This document shows, one piece after another, positions 55,418-64,000 of a stretch of 64,000 nt of DNA. The DNA lies in the NCBI GenBank assembly GCA_012959785.1, contig DUCM01000006.1, forward strand, positions 248,001-312,000, in the 5' to 3' direction. The notes below the pieces were generated by a model. The model ran no database searches. It saw only the letters and a program-made list of their open reading frames with translations, and had not been told where the DNA came from. Every line of letters starts with the position of its first letter. The stretch's first letter is position 1. The DNA comes from Planctomycetota bacterium. GTDB taxonomy: Bacteria; Planctomycetota; UBA1135; GCA-002686595. The position numbers and the translations under genes are program-made.

Positions 55418-57391
55418 CTACTTCACAGTGGCTCGCGTGCCTTCGCTACCGGCGGGCAGGAACCAGCGCCGCAGGGAGTAACCGGGCGCAATCTTGAAGC
55501 CCTGAAAGCCGCGAACGCGCTTGTTCAGAGCGAATTTGCGCGGCGAGTTCAGCAGGAAAAAGTAGGGCTGCAAGGCGTAGATCTTGCGGTGCAATTCCTT
55601 CATCAACGCTCCTCGCGCGGCGCCGTCGAGTTCGATCTGAATGGCCTCGATCAAGCGGTCGATCTCGGGGTCGTTGACGCCGGAGTGATTCGATGACTGC
55701 GGCTTGTCCCACTTCGAGTGCCAGAGCTGTTCGGGGTCACTCTCGATGGGCGGCACCCAAGCCAGGTTGATGCAGTCGAAGTTGCGTTCGAGGATCTTCT
55801 CCAGGAAGGTGGCCCATTCGAAGGACTCCATCTTGAGCCGGATGCCCAACTTGCCCAGGGCCTCCATGTACTTGAGCCCGAAGGACTGCGATGCGGCGTT
55901 GCCCGTGGGCATCATGAAGGTGATCTCGAAAGCCACGCCATCCTTGTCGATCAGCCCATCGCCATCGCGGTCGTACCAACCGGCCTCGGCCAGGAGTTCC
56001 TCGGCGAGATCGGGGTCGTAGGCCAGGGGCTTCAGTTCAGAATCGTAGCCCGGACCAAAGTAGTTTTGCGGCCCGGTGACCTGTTTCGCGAGCCCCTTGT
56101 ACTTTGTGCGACGATAAGTCTCCACATCAAAGGCATGGGCCAGAGCCCGGCGCACCATGGGATCGGCCAGCTGGGGGCGCTTGGTGTTCCAGCCCGTGTA
56201 GCCGTAGGTTCCGGTGTACATGTAACCCTTGTAGAACGACTTGGTGAAATGCTCGGTGGCCGTCGCCGCACCGAAGTAGTCCTCGGACTTGACCCGCGCG
56301 AAGTAGTCGAGCTCACCATTCAAGAGCGCCTCCATGGCCGTGCCATCGTTGCCGATGTAGCGCCAGCGGATCGTGTCGAAATAGCCCAAGCGGTCGGATA
56401 TCTGGGGGTTGTAGTTTAGATTCCGTTCGGCCTCGATGAACTGCGAGGTGACCTGGGTGATCTTGTAGGGACCCAGACCCACAAATTCGATGTTGTGGAT
56501 GTTGCTGTTTACATACTCGCCTAGATCCTCCTCGCTGAACTCGTAGCCTGCGCCGTATTCGGCGTGAGTCTCTGGATCGTAGGTCTTGTTGTCGGGGTCG
56601 GTCAGGTCGTACAGGTGCTGGGGCAGGAGGGTCATATCCCCCACTGACTCGAGGGCCTTGAAGTACTGCTTCTCGTAGAAGAAGCGCACGGTCAACGCAT
56701 CGACAACCTCGCCCGAGAGCACTTTCTGGAACTGAAAGCGCGTCTCGTCGCAATCGACATGGGAATTGTTGTAGAGGTTCCAGGTGAAGTAGACATCTGC
56801 GGCATCGAGGGTGTGACCGTCGTGCCACTTGACATCCGGCTTCAAGTAGAAGGTGAAGACAGTTGCGCGTTCGTTGGAGATCAAATCCTCCGCCGCAACG
56901 CTGAGGGGCTCAAGTGATGCGTTCTGGTTGGATCTGGGCTTGACCTGCCAGTTGGCGCCCTGCAACTCCGACTCGCCGTAGATCACCCAACGCGACTTGT
57001 CGCCGGTGCCGATCTGCACGGCGCTCTCGTACTTCGACGCAGCGCCGGGTTTTAGGATCAACTGGTCCTCGGCGTGCCAGTGAGTACAAAGCCGCGGTTC
57101 AATCTCCCAAGTCTCCCAGTTCTGCATCACCAGTCGCTCGTGAGCCTCGTACAGAATCCAGTTGGTCACGGCCGAATTCTCGATGACGCGGTTGAGACTC
57201 TCGGGCATGGAAGAGAGGTGCATGATCACGCGGCCTCCGTAGGCCGGAGTCACCGCGGTCTCCCGTTGGGGGTGAAACTCGTCCACGGGGACCTGGCCGT
57301 CGCTGAGTTCGTCACCGTTGGAGGCAAAGGTCGGCAGGACGAGCAGGAAGGCCAGGGAAAGGCCAAGAGGACGCAGGAGGGAGAGCTTCAT
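55418..57391 (-). CDS. oppA: Peptide ABC transporter substrate-binding protein (operon 1)
   Basis: A 657-residue extracellular solute-binding protein of family 5. The signal peptide is LSLLRRPLGLSLAFLLVLPT-like (MKLSLLRPLGLSLAFLL then FAS). The family core follows: LKPDVKWHDGHTLDAADVYF, YGYTGWNTKRPQLADPMVRR and ALAHAFDVETYRR. It has no lipobox, so it may be free in the periplasm. ATG at 57391; a TATTCT box lies about 38 nt before it. It heads the operon oppABCDF, transcribed away from the second opp operon. Confidence 0.93.
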   Translation of the reverse strand: MKLSLLRPLGLSLAFLLVLPTFASNGDELSDGQVPVDEFHPQRETAVTPAYGGRVIMHLSSMPESLNRVIENSAVTNWILYEAHERLVMQNWETWEIEPRLCTHWHAEDQLILKPGAASKYESAVQIGTGDKSRWVIYGESELQGANWQVKPRSNQNASLEPLSVAAEDLISNERATVFTFYLKPDVKWHDGHTLDAADVYFTWNLYNNSHVDCDETRFQFQKVLSGEVVDALTVRFFYEKQYFKALESVGDMTLLPQHLYDLTDPDNKTYDPETHAEYGAGYEFSEEDLGEYVNSNIHNIEFVGLGPYKITQVTSQFIEAERNLNYNPQISDRLGYFDTIRWRYIGNDGTAMEALLNGELDYFARVKSEDYFGAATATEHFTKSFYKGYMYTGTYGYTGWNTKRPQLADPMVRRALAHAFDVETYRRTKYKGLAKQVTGPQNYFGPGYDSELKPLAYDPDLAEELLAEAGWYDRDGDGLIDKDGVAFEITFMMPTGNAASQSFGLKYMEALGKLGIRLKMESFEWATFLEKILERNFDCINLAWVPPIESDPEQLWHSKWDKPQSSNHSGVNDPEIDRLIEAIQIELDGAARGALMKELHRKIYALQPYFFLLNSPRKFALNKRVRGFQGFKIAPGYSLRRWFLPAGSEGTRATVK

Positions 57392-57606
57392 GGTGGGCCC
57401 ATGGGGGTCTGGGGGAGCGGGCAAGGCGAACCAGAATAACGCTTTGGCCGAGGCGTTTCGCTCCCGTGGGCCCTCAATGCATGAACTGGCCCGGGCCCTC
57501 TGGATGCGGGCCGGTGACGAGCCGTGAGGAGAGATCAACCTGGGCTCCGCGGAGCAGCCCCATGGAGTCCGGTAAAAAAAGACACAAATCCTTACTGGGA
57601 CCAGAC

Positions 57607-57635
57607 TTGCAGCGTTCCATACCGGGGGCTACCCT
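57607..57635 (+). promoter_or_regulatory. Promoter of the second opp operon
   Basis: TTGCAG, 17 nt spacer, TACCCT; the -10 ends 7 nt before the GTG at 57643, so the transcript would be leaderless. It lies in the roughly 250-nt divergent gap between the two opp operons. Confidence 0.5.
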
Positions 57636-57642
57636 GCCCTCT

Positions 57643-59769
57643 GTGAGTTCCTTCCGCCCCTCCGCCAGCCCGCGCCAACTCCTTGCCCTGGCCTGCCTGG
57701 GCCTCCTGGGAGCGGGGCTTTTGTCCCTGGCCAGGCGAGCGGGCCTCGCCCCGGCGGACCTGACCTACAACAACGGCACCGAGGTCAGCACCCTCGATCC
57801 CGCGACGGTGAGCGGCGTGCCCGAGGGGCGCATCATCCGGGCCCTCTTCGAGGGGCTATGCATCAAACACCCGCGCACCCTCGCAGCCCTGCCAGGCATG
57901 GCCGAGTCCTGGGAAATCTCCAATGACCGGCGCACCTACACCTTCAAGATCCGCGCCGGAGCCCTGTGGTCCAACGGCGACCCGGTCACAGCCGACGACT
58001 TCGAGTACAGCTGGCGGCGCATGTTGCACCCAGCCACGGCGGCCGAGTACGCCTATCAGTTGTGGTACATCGAAGGCTCTCGCCAGTACACCATGCTCGC
58101 TGACGAGTTCCTGTACACCCGCTCCCACCGCCGCGGCTTGTGGTTCGAGGAACTCGGCGAGGGCCGCCTGCGGGTGGGACTCACGGGCTATGCCGCCGAG
58201 GCTGCCGAGCGCGAAGCCGAGCTGGAACTTCGAGGCCTCACGCGTTGCGAGAAGGACCAAGCCTTCTGCTCCTTGGGCACGGCGGAATTCAGCCTGCCCT
58301 TCGACCTCGAGGATGTGCGCTGGCAACCGTCTCCGCCGCAAGACGCCGGGCACCTGGCCGAATACGCCTACGGCGACGCCTGGCTCATGGAAGGCCAGGC
58401 TTCCGAAGCGACCCTCGCAGCCCTGCGCGCCGCCGGCGAGATCATTCCCGGCGATGTCTTTCGGCGCGAAGTGGTCGAGCCCGAGCTCCTCGGACTGCGG
58501 GCGACGAGCGAGCAGCTGTTCGAGGTCAAGCTGCTCGCCGCCACACCCTACTTCCTCGACATCGTCGCCTTCTATCCGGTCTTCCCAGTCAACCGCCGCA
58601 ACATCGAGGAGGCCCAGGCCCGCTGGCCGGGTTCCTGGGAGATGATGTGGCTGCATCCCGAGAACATCGTCACCAACGGACCCTACAGAATCGAGTTTCG
58701 GCGCATCAACGACCGCATTCGCCTGCGCAAGAATGAAACCTACTGGGACGCCGACTCGGTGGCCCTCGAGACCATCGACGCCCTCGCCGTGGACCACCTC
58801 GGCACCAGCCTGAACCTGTACCTGACCGGGGAACTGGACTGGATAGACCGCCCCACGACCCAGGTCATCCCGCGCTTGATGCCCCGCGAGGACTTCAACC
58901 CAGCGGCCTACCTGGGAGTCTACTTCTACCGCTTCAACACCGCCCGGCCGCCCTTCGACGACGCCCGCGTGCGCCGCGCCCTGTCCCTGGCGGTGGACCG
59001 CGAAGCCTTGACCCAGAAGATCACCAAGGCGGGTGAAAAACCCGCCTTTGGCTTCTGCCCGCCGGGCATGGGCGCCTACCCCATGGTGGAATTCCCCCAT
59101 GCGCAAGACATGGCCGCGAACCTGCGCGAAGCCAGGCAACTCTTGGCCAAGGCCGGCTTTGGCCCCGAGGGTAAGGAGTTCCCCACCTTCGAGGTGCTCT
59201 ACAACACCGACCAAACCCACAAGGACATCGCCGAGGTCCTGGCCAACGACTGGAAGCGGCATCTCGGCATCAAGGTCAAGTTGCTCAACCAGGAATGGAA
59301 GGTCTACCTCGACTCGCAGAAGAACATGGACTACGAGGTCTCACGCTCGGCCTGGATTGGCGACTACGCCGATCCCAACACATTCCTCGACATGTTCGTC
59401 AGCGGCGGCGAAAATAACCGCACGGGCTGGGGCAATCCGCGCTACGACGAGTTGATCCGCCTGGCCGCCTCCGAGCCCGACAAGGCCCACCGACTCGAAC
59501 ACTTCGTGGCCGCCGAGACCGTACTGCTCGAGGAATTGCCGATCATGCCGCTCTATTACTATGTCACGCGCAATCTGGTGAACCCGCGCCTGGGAGGCTT
59601 CTTTGAAAATGTGCAGGACGAGCACTTCCCCAAGTTCTGGTACTGGCTGAGCGACGAGGAACTGGCGGAGAAACGCGCCGCGCAGCCTGCGGACTGGCTC
59701 CAGGTCCCCGCCGGCGGGCCGTCTCTTGGCCTCCACCCACCTTCCTGGAACGGCACCGGAGCACCCTGA
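57643..59769 (+). CDS. oppA: Peptide ABC transporter substrate-binding protein (operon 2)
   Basis: A 708-residue family 5 solute-binding protein. After a signal/anchor segment (LLALACLGLLGAGLLSLA) comes the core: GTEVSTLDPATVSGVPEGRI, ALWSNGDPVTADDFEYSWRR, ENIVTNGPYRIEFRR, and RPPFDDARVRRALSLAVDRE. It is closer to E. coli OppA/MppA in these motifs than operon 1's protein is. An insertion of about 150 residues lies between residues 150 and 300. The start is probably GTG 57643. An ATG at 57562 is in frame but would put 27 charged residues before the signal and overlap the proposed promoter. Its stop overlaps oppB (TGATG). Confidence 0.9.
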   Translation: MSSFRPSASPRQLLALACLGLLGAGLLSLARRAGLAPADLTYNNGTEVSTLDPATVSGVPEGRIIRALFEGLCIKHPRTLAALPGMAESWEISNDRRTYTFKIRAGALWSNGDPVTADDFEYSWRRMLHPATAAEYAYQLWYIEGSRQYTMLADEFLYTRSHRRGLWFEELGEGRLRVGLTGYAAEAAEREAELELRGLTRCEKDQAFCSLGTAEFSLPFDLEDVRWQPSPPQDAGHLAEYAYGDAWLMEGQASEATLAALRAAGEIIPGDVFRREVVEPELLGLRATSEQLFEVKLLAATPYFLDIVAFYPVFPVNRRNIEEAQARWPGSWEMMWLHPENIVTNGPYRIEFRRINDRIRLRKNETYWDADSVALETIDALAVDHLGTSLNLYLTGELDWIDRPTTQVIPRLMPREDFNPAAYLGVYFYRFNTARPPFDDARVRRALSLAVDREALTQKITKAGEKPAFGFCPPGMGAYPMVEFPHAQDMAANLREARQLLAKAGFGPEGKEFPTFEVLYNTDQTHKDIAEVLANDWKRHLGIKVKLLNQEWKVYLDSQKNMDYEVSRSAWIGDYADPNTFLDMFVSGGENNRTGWGNPRYDELIRLAASEPDKAHRLEHFVAAETVLLEELPIMPLYYYVTRNLVNPRLGGFFENVQDEHFPKFWYWLSDEELAEKRAAQPADWLQVPAGGPSLGLHPPSWNGTGAP

Positions 59770-60755
59770 TGCTGCGTTTCCTCGTGCGTCGATTGATGTG
59801 GTTCGCCATCACCCTGTGGGTGGTGGTGACGATTTCGTTCTTCCTCATGCGCGGCGTACGGGGCGGCCCCTTCGACGGCGAGCGCGTGCTCAACCCGGCC
59901 ATCGAGCGCAACATCCAGGCCCGCTATCACCTCGACTGGCCCCAGTGGAAGCAGTACCTGCAATACATCGGCCCTTTCAACCTCGATGAACAGGGGCTCG
60001 AGGTGTTCGGCGGCGATGCTAGCGATCCCTTCTCGGGTGTCCTGGTGGGAGACTTCGGTCCTTCGTTCAAGTACCGCGACTTCACGGTCAACGACATCAT
60101 CGGCCAGTCCTTACCGATCTCGGCTTCCCTGGGCATCATCGCGCTCCTGTGGGCGCTGCTCCTGGGACTCAGCACCGGAATCGCCTCGGCCCTCTGGCGC
60201 GGCTCGCGCACCGATGTGGTCCTGCGTCTGGCGGCCACCGGCGGCATCGCTCTGCCGAACTTCACCGTGGCCGGAATGATGGTAATCCTGTTCGTGTTCC
60301 TCATGCCCCTTCTGCCCGTGGCGGGTTACGGCACCTGGCGCCACTTGGTCCTGCCAGGCTTTGCCCTCGGCGCGCCCTTCGCGGCCTACATCTCGCGCCT
60401 AACGCGCACGGGCATGCTTGAGGTCCTGTCCCACGACTACATTCGCACCGCACACGCCAAGGGCCTCCCACGACACACGGTGATCCTGCGCCACGCCATC
60501 CGCGGTGGGTTGTTGCCCGTCGTCAGCTACCTCGGTCCGGCCACCGCTGGGATTCTCACCGGCAGCCTGGTGATCGAACGCATCTTCGCCATCCCGGGCA
60601 CGGGCTCGCACTTCGTCAACAGCGCACTCAACCGCGACTACACCCTGGCCATGGGCGTGACAATTCTCTACACGGTGCTGGTCTTCACCCTGAACGCCCT
60701 GGTGGATCTGATCTACACCGTACTCGATCCGCGCATTCTCTTGGAGGAGAGTTGA
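59769..60755 (+). CDS. oppB: Peptide ABC transporter permease OppB-type (operon 2)
   Basis: A 328-residue permease that starts MLRFLVRRLMWFAITLWVVV. It has the EAA-like segment IRTAHAKGLPRHTVILRHAI and LTGSLVIERIFAIPGTGSHF near the C-terminus. It overlaps oppA by one base and oppC by one base, both as TGATG. Confidence 0.95.
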   Translation: MLRFLVRRLMWFAITLWVVVTISFFLMRGVRGGPFDGERVLNPAIERNIQARYHLDWPQWKQYLQYIGPFNLDEQGLEVFGGDASDPFSGVLVGDFGPSFKYRDFTVNDIIGQSLPISASLGIIALLWALLLGLSTGIASALWRGSRTDVVLRLAATGGIALPNFTVAGMMVILFVFLMPLLPVAGYGTWRHLVLPGFALGAPFAAYISRLTRTGMLEVLSHDYIRTAHAKGLPRHTVILRHAIRGGLLPVVSYLGPATAGILTGSLVIERIFAIPGTGSHFVNSALNRDYTLAMGVTILYTVLVFTLNALVDLIYTVLDPRILLEES

Positions 60756-61849
60756 TGGCTGACCAGGCGACCAAGAAGATGGGCGACTGGGGCCTCGGCG
60801 CGGGGGAGTTGGAGCGCATCCTTTCCGAAGCAGCGAAGCACAAGGGCGAGAGCCTGTGGCAGGACGCCTGGCGCCGACTGAAAGCTAATCGCACGGCCTG
60901 GTGCAGCCTCTGCTTTCTGGCGCTGTTCACGAGCGTGGCTTTCCTGGCGCCGCTCCTACCCCTGCCCTCACCGGTGAGCCTGGACCTACAAATCGAACCG
61001 CAGCCGCCGGTGGCGCCCTGGTCGCAATTCGGCCGCGGCGGCTTCAGCCCCGAGTATTGGGAACTGTCGGGGTTGGACCAGGCCATGGTGCGAGGACGAG
61101 TGGCGATCTTCGACGACTGGCAGACCGCAGCCTGGCTGGGTACTGACGCCAAGGGCCGCGACATTCTCTCGCGCATCGTCTGGGGCAGCCGCACTTCCAT
61201 GCTGGTGGCCCTGGCCGCGGCCCTTTGTTCTCTGGCCATCGGTGTGACCTACGGCGCCCTGGCCGGTTACCTCGGCGGTGCCGTGGACAACTTGATGATG
61301 CGCATCGTCGATGTGCTCTACTCGATCCCGTTCATCTTCGTGGTGATCTTCCTGATCACCATCGTCAACGAATACCGCACCGAGCTCGAAGACCACTACG
61401 GGATCAACCGCGAGGTGATCTTCTACCTCGTCATCGGCGCTATCTACTGGCTGACCATGGCGCGGGTAGTACGAGGCCAGGTGCTGAGCCTGCGCCACGC
61501 TGAGTTCATCGACGCGGCGCGACAGTTGGGCGCTTCCACGGCGCGCATCGTCTTTGTGCACCTCGTTCCCAATGTGCTCTCGATCGTGATCGTCTACCTG
61601 ACCCTTACGATCCCCGCCGTGATGCTCTTCGAGGCCTTCCTGTCGTTCCTGGGCCTGGGCATCGAACCGCCCAAGGTCTCCTGGGGCTTATTGGCCGTGG
61701 ACGGCAGCGAAATGGTCAATCCCGTGCGTATCTACTGGTGGCTGGTGGTCTTCCCGGCAGCCGCCATGGGGGCGACTCTGCTCGCTTTGAACCTCGTGGG
61801 TGACGGCTTGCGCGATGCCCTCGACCCCAAACTGCGGGGACAGAGCTAA
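60755..61849 (+). CDS. oppC: Peptide ABC transporter permease OppC-type (operon 2)
   Basis: A 364-residue permease of normal size, with one N-terminal helix (CSLCFLALFTSVAFLAPLLP), the GTDAKGRDILSRIVWGSRTS block, and EAA-like IDAARQLGASTARIVFVHLV. It ends LRDALDPKLRGQS. ATG at 60755; a TTG one codon earlier is less likely. Its stop shares a base with the oppD start. Confidence 0.95.
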   Translation: MADQATKKMGDWGLGAGELERILSEAAKHKGESLWQDAWRRLKANRTAWCSLCFLALFTSVAFLAPLLPLPSPVSLDLQIEPQPPVAPWSQFGRGGFSPEYWELSGLDQAMVRGRVAIFDDWQTAAWLGTDAKGRDILSRIVWGSRTSMLVALAAALCSLAIGVTYGALAGYLGGAVDNLMMRIVDVLYSIPFIFVVIFLITIVNEYRTELEDHYGINREVIFYLVIGAIYWLTMARVVRGQVLSLRHAEFIDAARQLGASTARIVFVHLVPNVLSIVIVYLTLTIPAVMLFEAFLSFLGLGIEPPKVSWGLLAVDGSEMVNPVRIYWWLVVFPAAAMGATLLALNLVGDGLRDALDPKLRGQS

Positions 61850-62856
61850 TGGCCTTGCTGGAAGTCCGCAACCTCTCCGTGCGTTTCGACACGCACCACG
61901 GCAGCCTGCGCGCCGTGGACGATGTCTCCTTCACCCTCGATGAAGGCGAGACTCTGGGACTTGTGGGCGAATCGGGCTCGGGCAAGAGCGTCTGCAACCT
62001 GGCGCTCATGGGACTCGTGCCCCGGCCGCCGGGAGTGATCGAGTCGGGCGAGGTGTGGTTCGAAGGGCGCGACCTCCTGCAGCTCCCCGAGTCCGAACTG
62101 CGCGCCCTGCGGGGCAATTCCCTGGCCATGATCTTCCAGGACCCCATGACCAGCCTGAACCCCCTGCTCAGCGTGGAGCGCCAACTCTCCGAGGTGCTCG
62201 AAGTCCACCGCGGCCTGTCACGACGGCAAGCGCGCAAGCAGTGTGCCGCAGCCCTTGATGATGTGGGCATCCCCGAGCCGGAGAGGCGCCTCGACGAGTT
62301 CCCCCACGAACTCTCCGGCGGCATGCGTCAGCGGGTGATGATCGCCATGGCTCTGCTCTGTGATCCCCAAATCCTCCTGGCCGACGAACCGACCACCGCC
62401 CTGGATGTGACCATTCAGGCCCAGATTCTCGAGCTTCTGAGCGATCTACAAGAGCGCCGCGGCACGGCCATCGTGCTGGTCACCCACGACCTGGGCGTGG
62501 TGGCGGGCATGAGCGACCGGGTCGCCGTGATGTACGCCGGTCGTCTTGTCGAGAGCGCGTCGACCCTGGACCTGTTCGCCCGGCCAGCGCACCCCTACAC
62601 CCAGGGGCTCCTGGCCAGTGTGCCCGACCTCGGCGGCAACCGCGAAGGGGACCTGTTCTCGATCCCCGGATCGCCGCCGGACCTTGTGGAACTGCCAGCG
62701 GGCTGCGCCTTCGCCCCGCGCTGCGGGCAAGTCGAAGAGGCCTGCCGGAGCGGCCCGCCGGATTCCCTGGACTTGAACGACACCGCAGCCCACGGACCGC
62801 GGCGCGTGGCCTGTCCGCGCGCCCATGCGGGCTTTGAAACGGGAGGCCTGCTGTGA
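61849..62856 (+). CDS. oppD: Oligopeptide ABC transporter ATPase OppD-type (operon 2)
   Basis: A 335-residue ATPase with Walker A GESGSGKSVCNLAL, Q-loop FQDPMTSLNPL, signature [16 protein letters not shown], Walker [15 protein letters not shown] and the C-terminal Cys cluster (CAFAPRCGQVEEAC). It overlaps both neighbours by one to four bases. Confidence 0.95.
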   Translation: MALLEVRNLSVRFDTHHGSLRAVDDVSFTLDEGETLGLVGESGSGKSVCNLALMGLVPRPPGVIESGEVWFEGRDLLQLPESELRALRGNSLAMIFQDPMTSLNPLLSVERQLSEVLEVHRGLSRRQARKQCAAALDDVGIPEPERRLDEFPHELSGGMRQRVMIAMALLCDPQILLADEPTTALDVTIQAQILELLSDLQERRGTAIVLVTHDLGVVAGMSDRVAVMYAGRLVESASTLDLFARPAHPYTQGLLASVPDLGGNREGDLFSIPGSPPDLVELPAGCAFAPRCGQVEEACRSGPPDSLDLNDTAAHGPRRVACPRAHAGFETGGLL

Positions 62857-63848
62857 GCGAGTCCCTGCTTTCGGTTCGCGAGTTGAAGAAACACTTTCCC
62901 ACGGGTCGGCGCAGTTTCCTGGGACGCTCCCATGATGTTCTGCGTGCCGTGGACGGCGTGTCCTTCGACCTCGAGCGTGGCCAATGCCTGGGGCTGGTGG
63001 GCGAGTCGGGCTGTGGCAAGACCACGGTGGCGCGCACGATCATGGGCCTCGAAAAAGCCAGCGGAGGTTCGGTGACCCTCGACGGCCACGAGTTGACGAG
63101 CCTTGGGAGGCGCGGCTGGCTGCCCTACCGCACACGGGTGCAGATGATCTTCCAGGATCCCTATGCCTCTCTCGACCCGCGCCAGACCGTGGCCTCGATT
63201 CTAACAGAGCCCCTCGCGATCCACGGCCGCGGGAAACCCAAGCAGCGCAAACTGCGCGCCATGGCCCTGCTGGATGTGGTCGGACTCAATCCCCGTCACA
63301 TCAACCGCTACCCCCACGAGTTCTCCGGCGGTCAACGCCAACGCATCGGCATTGCCCGCGCCCTGGCCCTCGAACCCGAGGTGCTCGTTTGCGACGAACC
63401 AGTGAGCGCCCTCGATGTTTCGATCCAGGCGCAGATCATCAATCTTCTCGTGGAGCTGAAAGAGCGCTTCTCCCTGGCCTATCTGTTCATCGCCCACGAC
63501 CTGGCGGTGGTGCGCCACATCTCCGATACGGTAGCGGTGATGTACCTCGGCCGGGTGGTCGAGATGGCGCCCTGCGACACCCTCTTCGAGGCGCCGCAAC
63601 ACCCCTACACCCGGGCCCTGCTCTCGGCGGTGCCCCTGGCCGACCCCCTCGCCGAGCGCCAACGGCGGCGCATCCTGCTCGAGGGCGATGTGCCCTCACC
63701 CCTCCACCCGCCTCCGGGTTGTGCTTTTCAAGGCCGCTGCCCCGACCGCGACGCGGTCCCGGCAGGCCGCTGCGTCTCGGAGGCCCCGCTCCTATTGGCC
63801 TGCGGGTCCTCGTTGGTGGCCTGCCACCTCGATCCAAGCCGCGAATAG
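62853..63848 (+). CDS. oppF: Oligopeptide ABC transporter ATPase OppF-type (operon 2)
   Basis: A 331-residue ATPase. Walker [15 protein letters not shown]-loop FQDPYASLDPRQT, signature [15 protein letters not shown], Walker B VLVCDEPVSALDVS. The C-terminal Cys cluster is CAFQGRCPDRDAVPAGRC, longer than usual by a few residues between the second and third Cys. The start is a GTG overlapping the oppD stop (GTGA). Confidence 0.95.
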   Translation: MSESLLSVRELKKHFPTGRRSFLGRSHDVLRAVDGVSFDLERGQCLGLVGESGCGKTTVARTIMGLEKASGGSVTLDGHELTSLGRRGWLPYRTRVQMIFQDPYASLDPRQTVASILTEPLAIHGRGKPKQRKLRAMALLDVVGLNPRHINRYPHEFSGGQRQRIGIARALALEPEVLVCDEPVSALDVSIQAQIINLLVELKERFSLAYLFIAHDLAVVRHISDTVAVMYLGRVVEMAPCDTLFEAPQHPYTRALLSAVPLADPLAERQRRRILLEGDVPSPLHPPPGCAFQGRCPDRDAVPAGRCVSEAPLLLACGSSLVACHLDPSRE

Positions 63849-63919
63849 TGCGCTAGAGCAGCCGCCCGTATGGCAGGATGGCCGCTCCAGCGCCCGCGTT
63901 CCCCTGGTCCCACAACACC

Positions 63920-64000
63920 ATGAACAATCTCGCCCAGCTCACGCCCCACCGCGGTGTCATTATCCTGGTCCTCGGCATCCTGTCCCTGATCCTGTGCCAG
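63920..64000 (+). CDS. Start of a small membrane protein (DUF4190-like), cut by window edge
   Basis: Only the first 27 codons are visible: MNNLAQLTPHRGVIILVLGI then LSLILCQ. This is the typical beginning of small two-helix membrane proteins of the DUF4190 kind, with RG before the first helix and a Cys at its end. It lies 71 nt after oppF and may be in another transcription unit. The rest lies outside the window. Confidence 0.55.
   Translation, partial: MNNLAQLTPHRGVIILVLGILSLILCQ

Noticed and set aside
57856..59262. Minus-strand open frame of 468 codons opposite oppA of operon 2
   Set aside because: No family features; the plus strand encodes an unmistakable solute-binding protein.

Overview
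The window is about two-thirds G+C and densely coded. It most resembles a Planctomycetota (PVC-group) chromosome. The best clues are two secretin-like proteins of a type common there (STN-like domain, 'LL..LR' box and an 'IGVDFRG' segment), an enlarged SecE, short lipoproteins and TPR proteins, and two ExbD genes in tandem. The phylum is an inference from remembered protein features, not from a search.

Region 1 (1-17.1 kb, all on the minus strand) is the translation/transcription core. Read 5'->3' on that strand it is tRNA-Thr(UGU), tRNA-Tyr, tRNA-Gly, tRNA-Thr(GGU), tuf, rpmG, secE, nusG, rplK, rplA, rplJ, rplL, rpoB, rpoC, rpsL, rpsG, a Tsr3-like rRNA aminocarboxypropyltransferase, and fusA (cut by the window edge). 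The four-tRNA cluster followed by tuf is the same arrangement as thrU-tyrU-glyT-thrT-tufB of E. coli. An intrinsic terminator separates rpsG from the tsr3-fusA pair.

Region 2 (17.1-36.8 kb) holds housekeeping and envelope genes. It contains a receiver-aroC pair, a MutS2 without a Smr domain flanked by short palindromes, a GT-C type membrane glycosyltransferase, a broken secreted-protein gene, a metB-type PLP enzyme, an HU/IHF protein with a proline tail, lipoprotein-TPR-dtd, and trpS. It also has a tryptophan-rich lipoprotein coupled to an MlaE-MlaF-MlaD lipid transporter, a degraded transposase, a TPR lipoprotein, mtaB and a type-4 uracil-DNA glycosylase.

Region 3 (36.9-49.7 kb, plus strand) is the most unusual part: secretin 1, terminator, two large exported TPR proteins, ExbB, ExbD, ExbD, secretin 2, terminator. 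The two secretins are lipoproteins and, with the starts chosen here, have exactly the same length (886 aa). No GspE/F, PilB/C or other secretion platform genes are present. I propose a proton-motive-force driven trans-envelope machine that uses secretins.

Region 4 (49.8-64 kb) has a HAD phosphatase and two complete, divergently transcribed oligopeptide ABC transporters (oppABCDF twice), then the start of a small membrane protein.

Two signals run across the regions. The tetranucleotide ACGT is almost absent (four sites found by eye in 64 kb). Several transcription units have a -10-like box 6-8 nt before the start codon, which suggests leaderless mRNAs.
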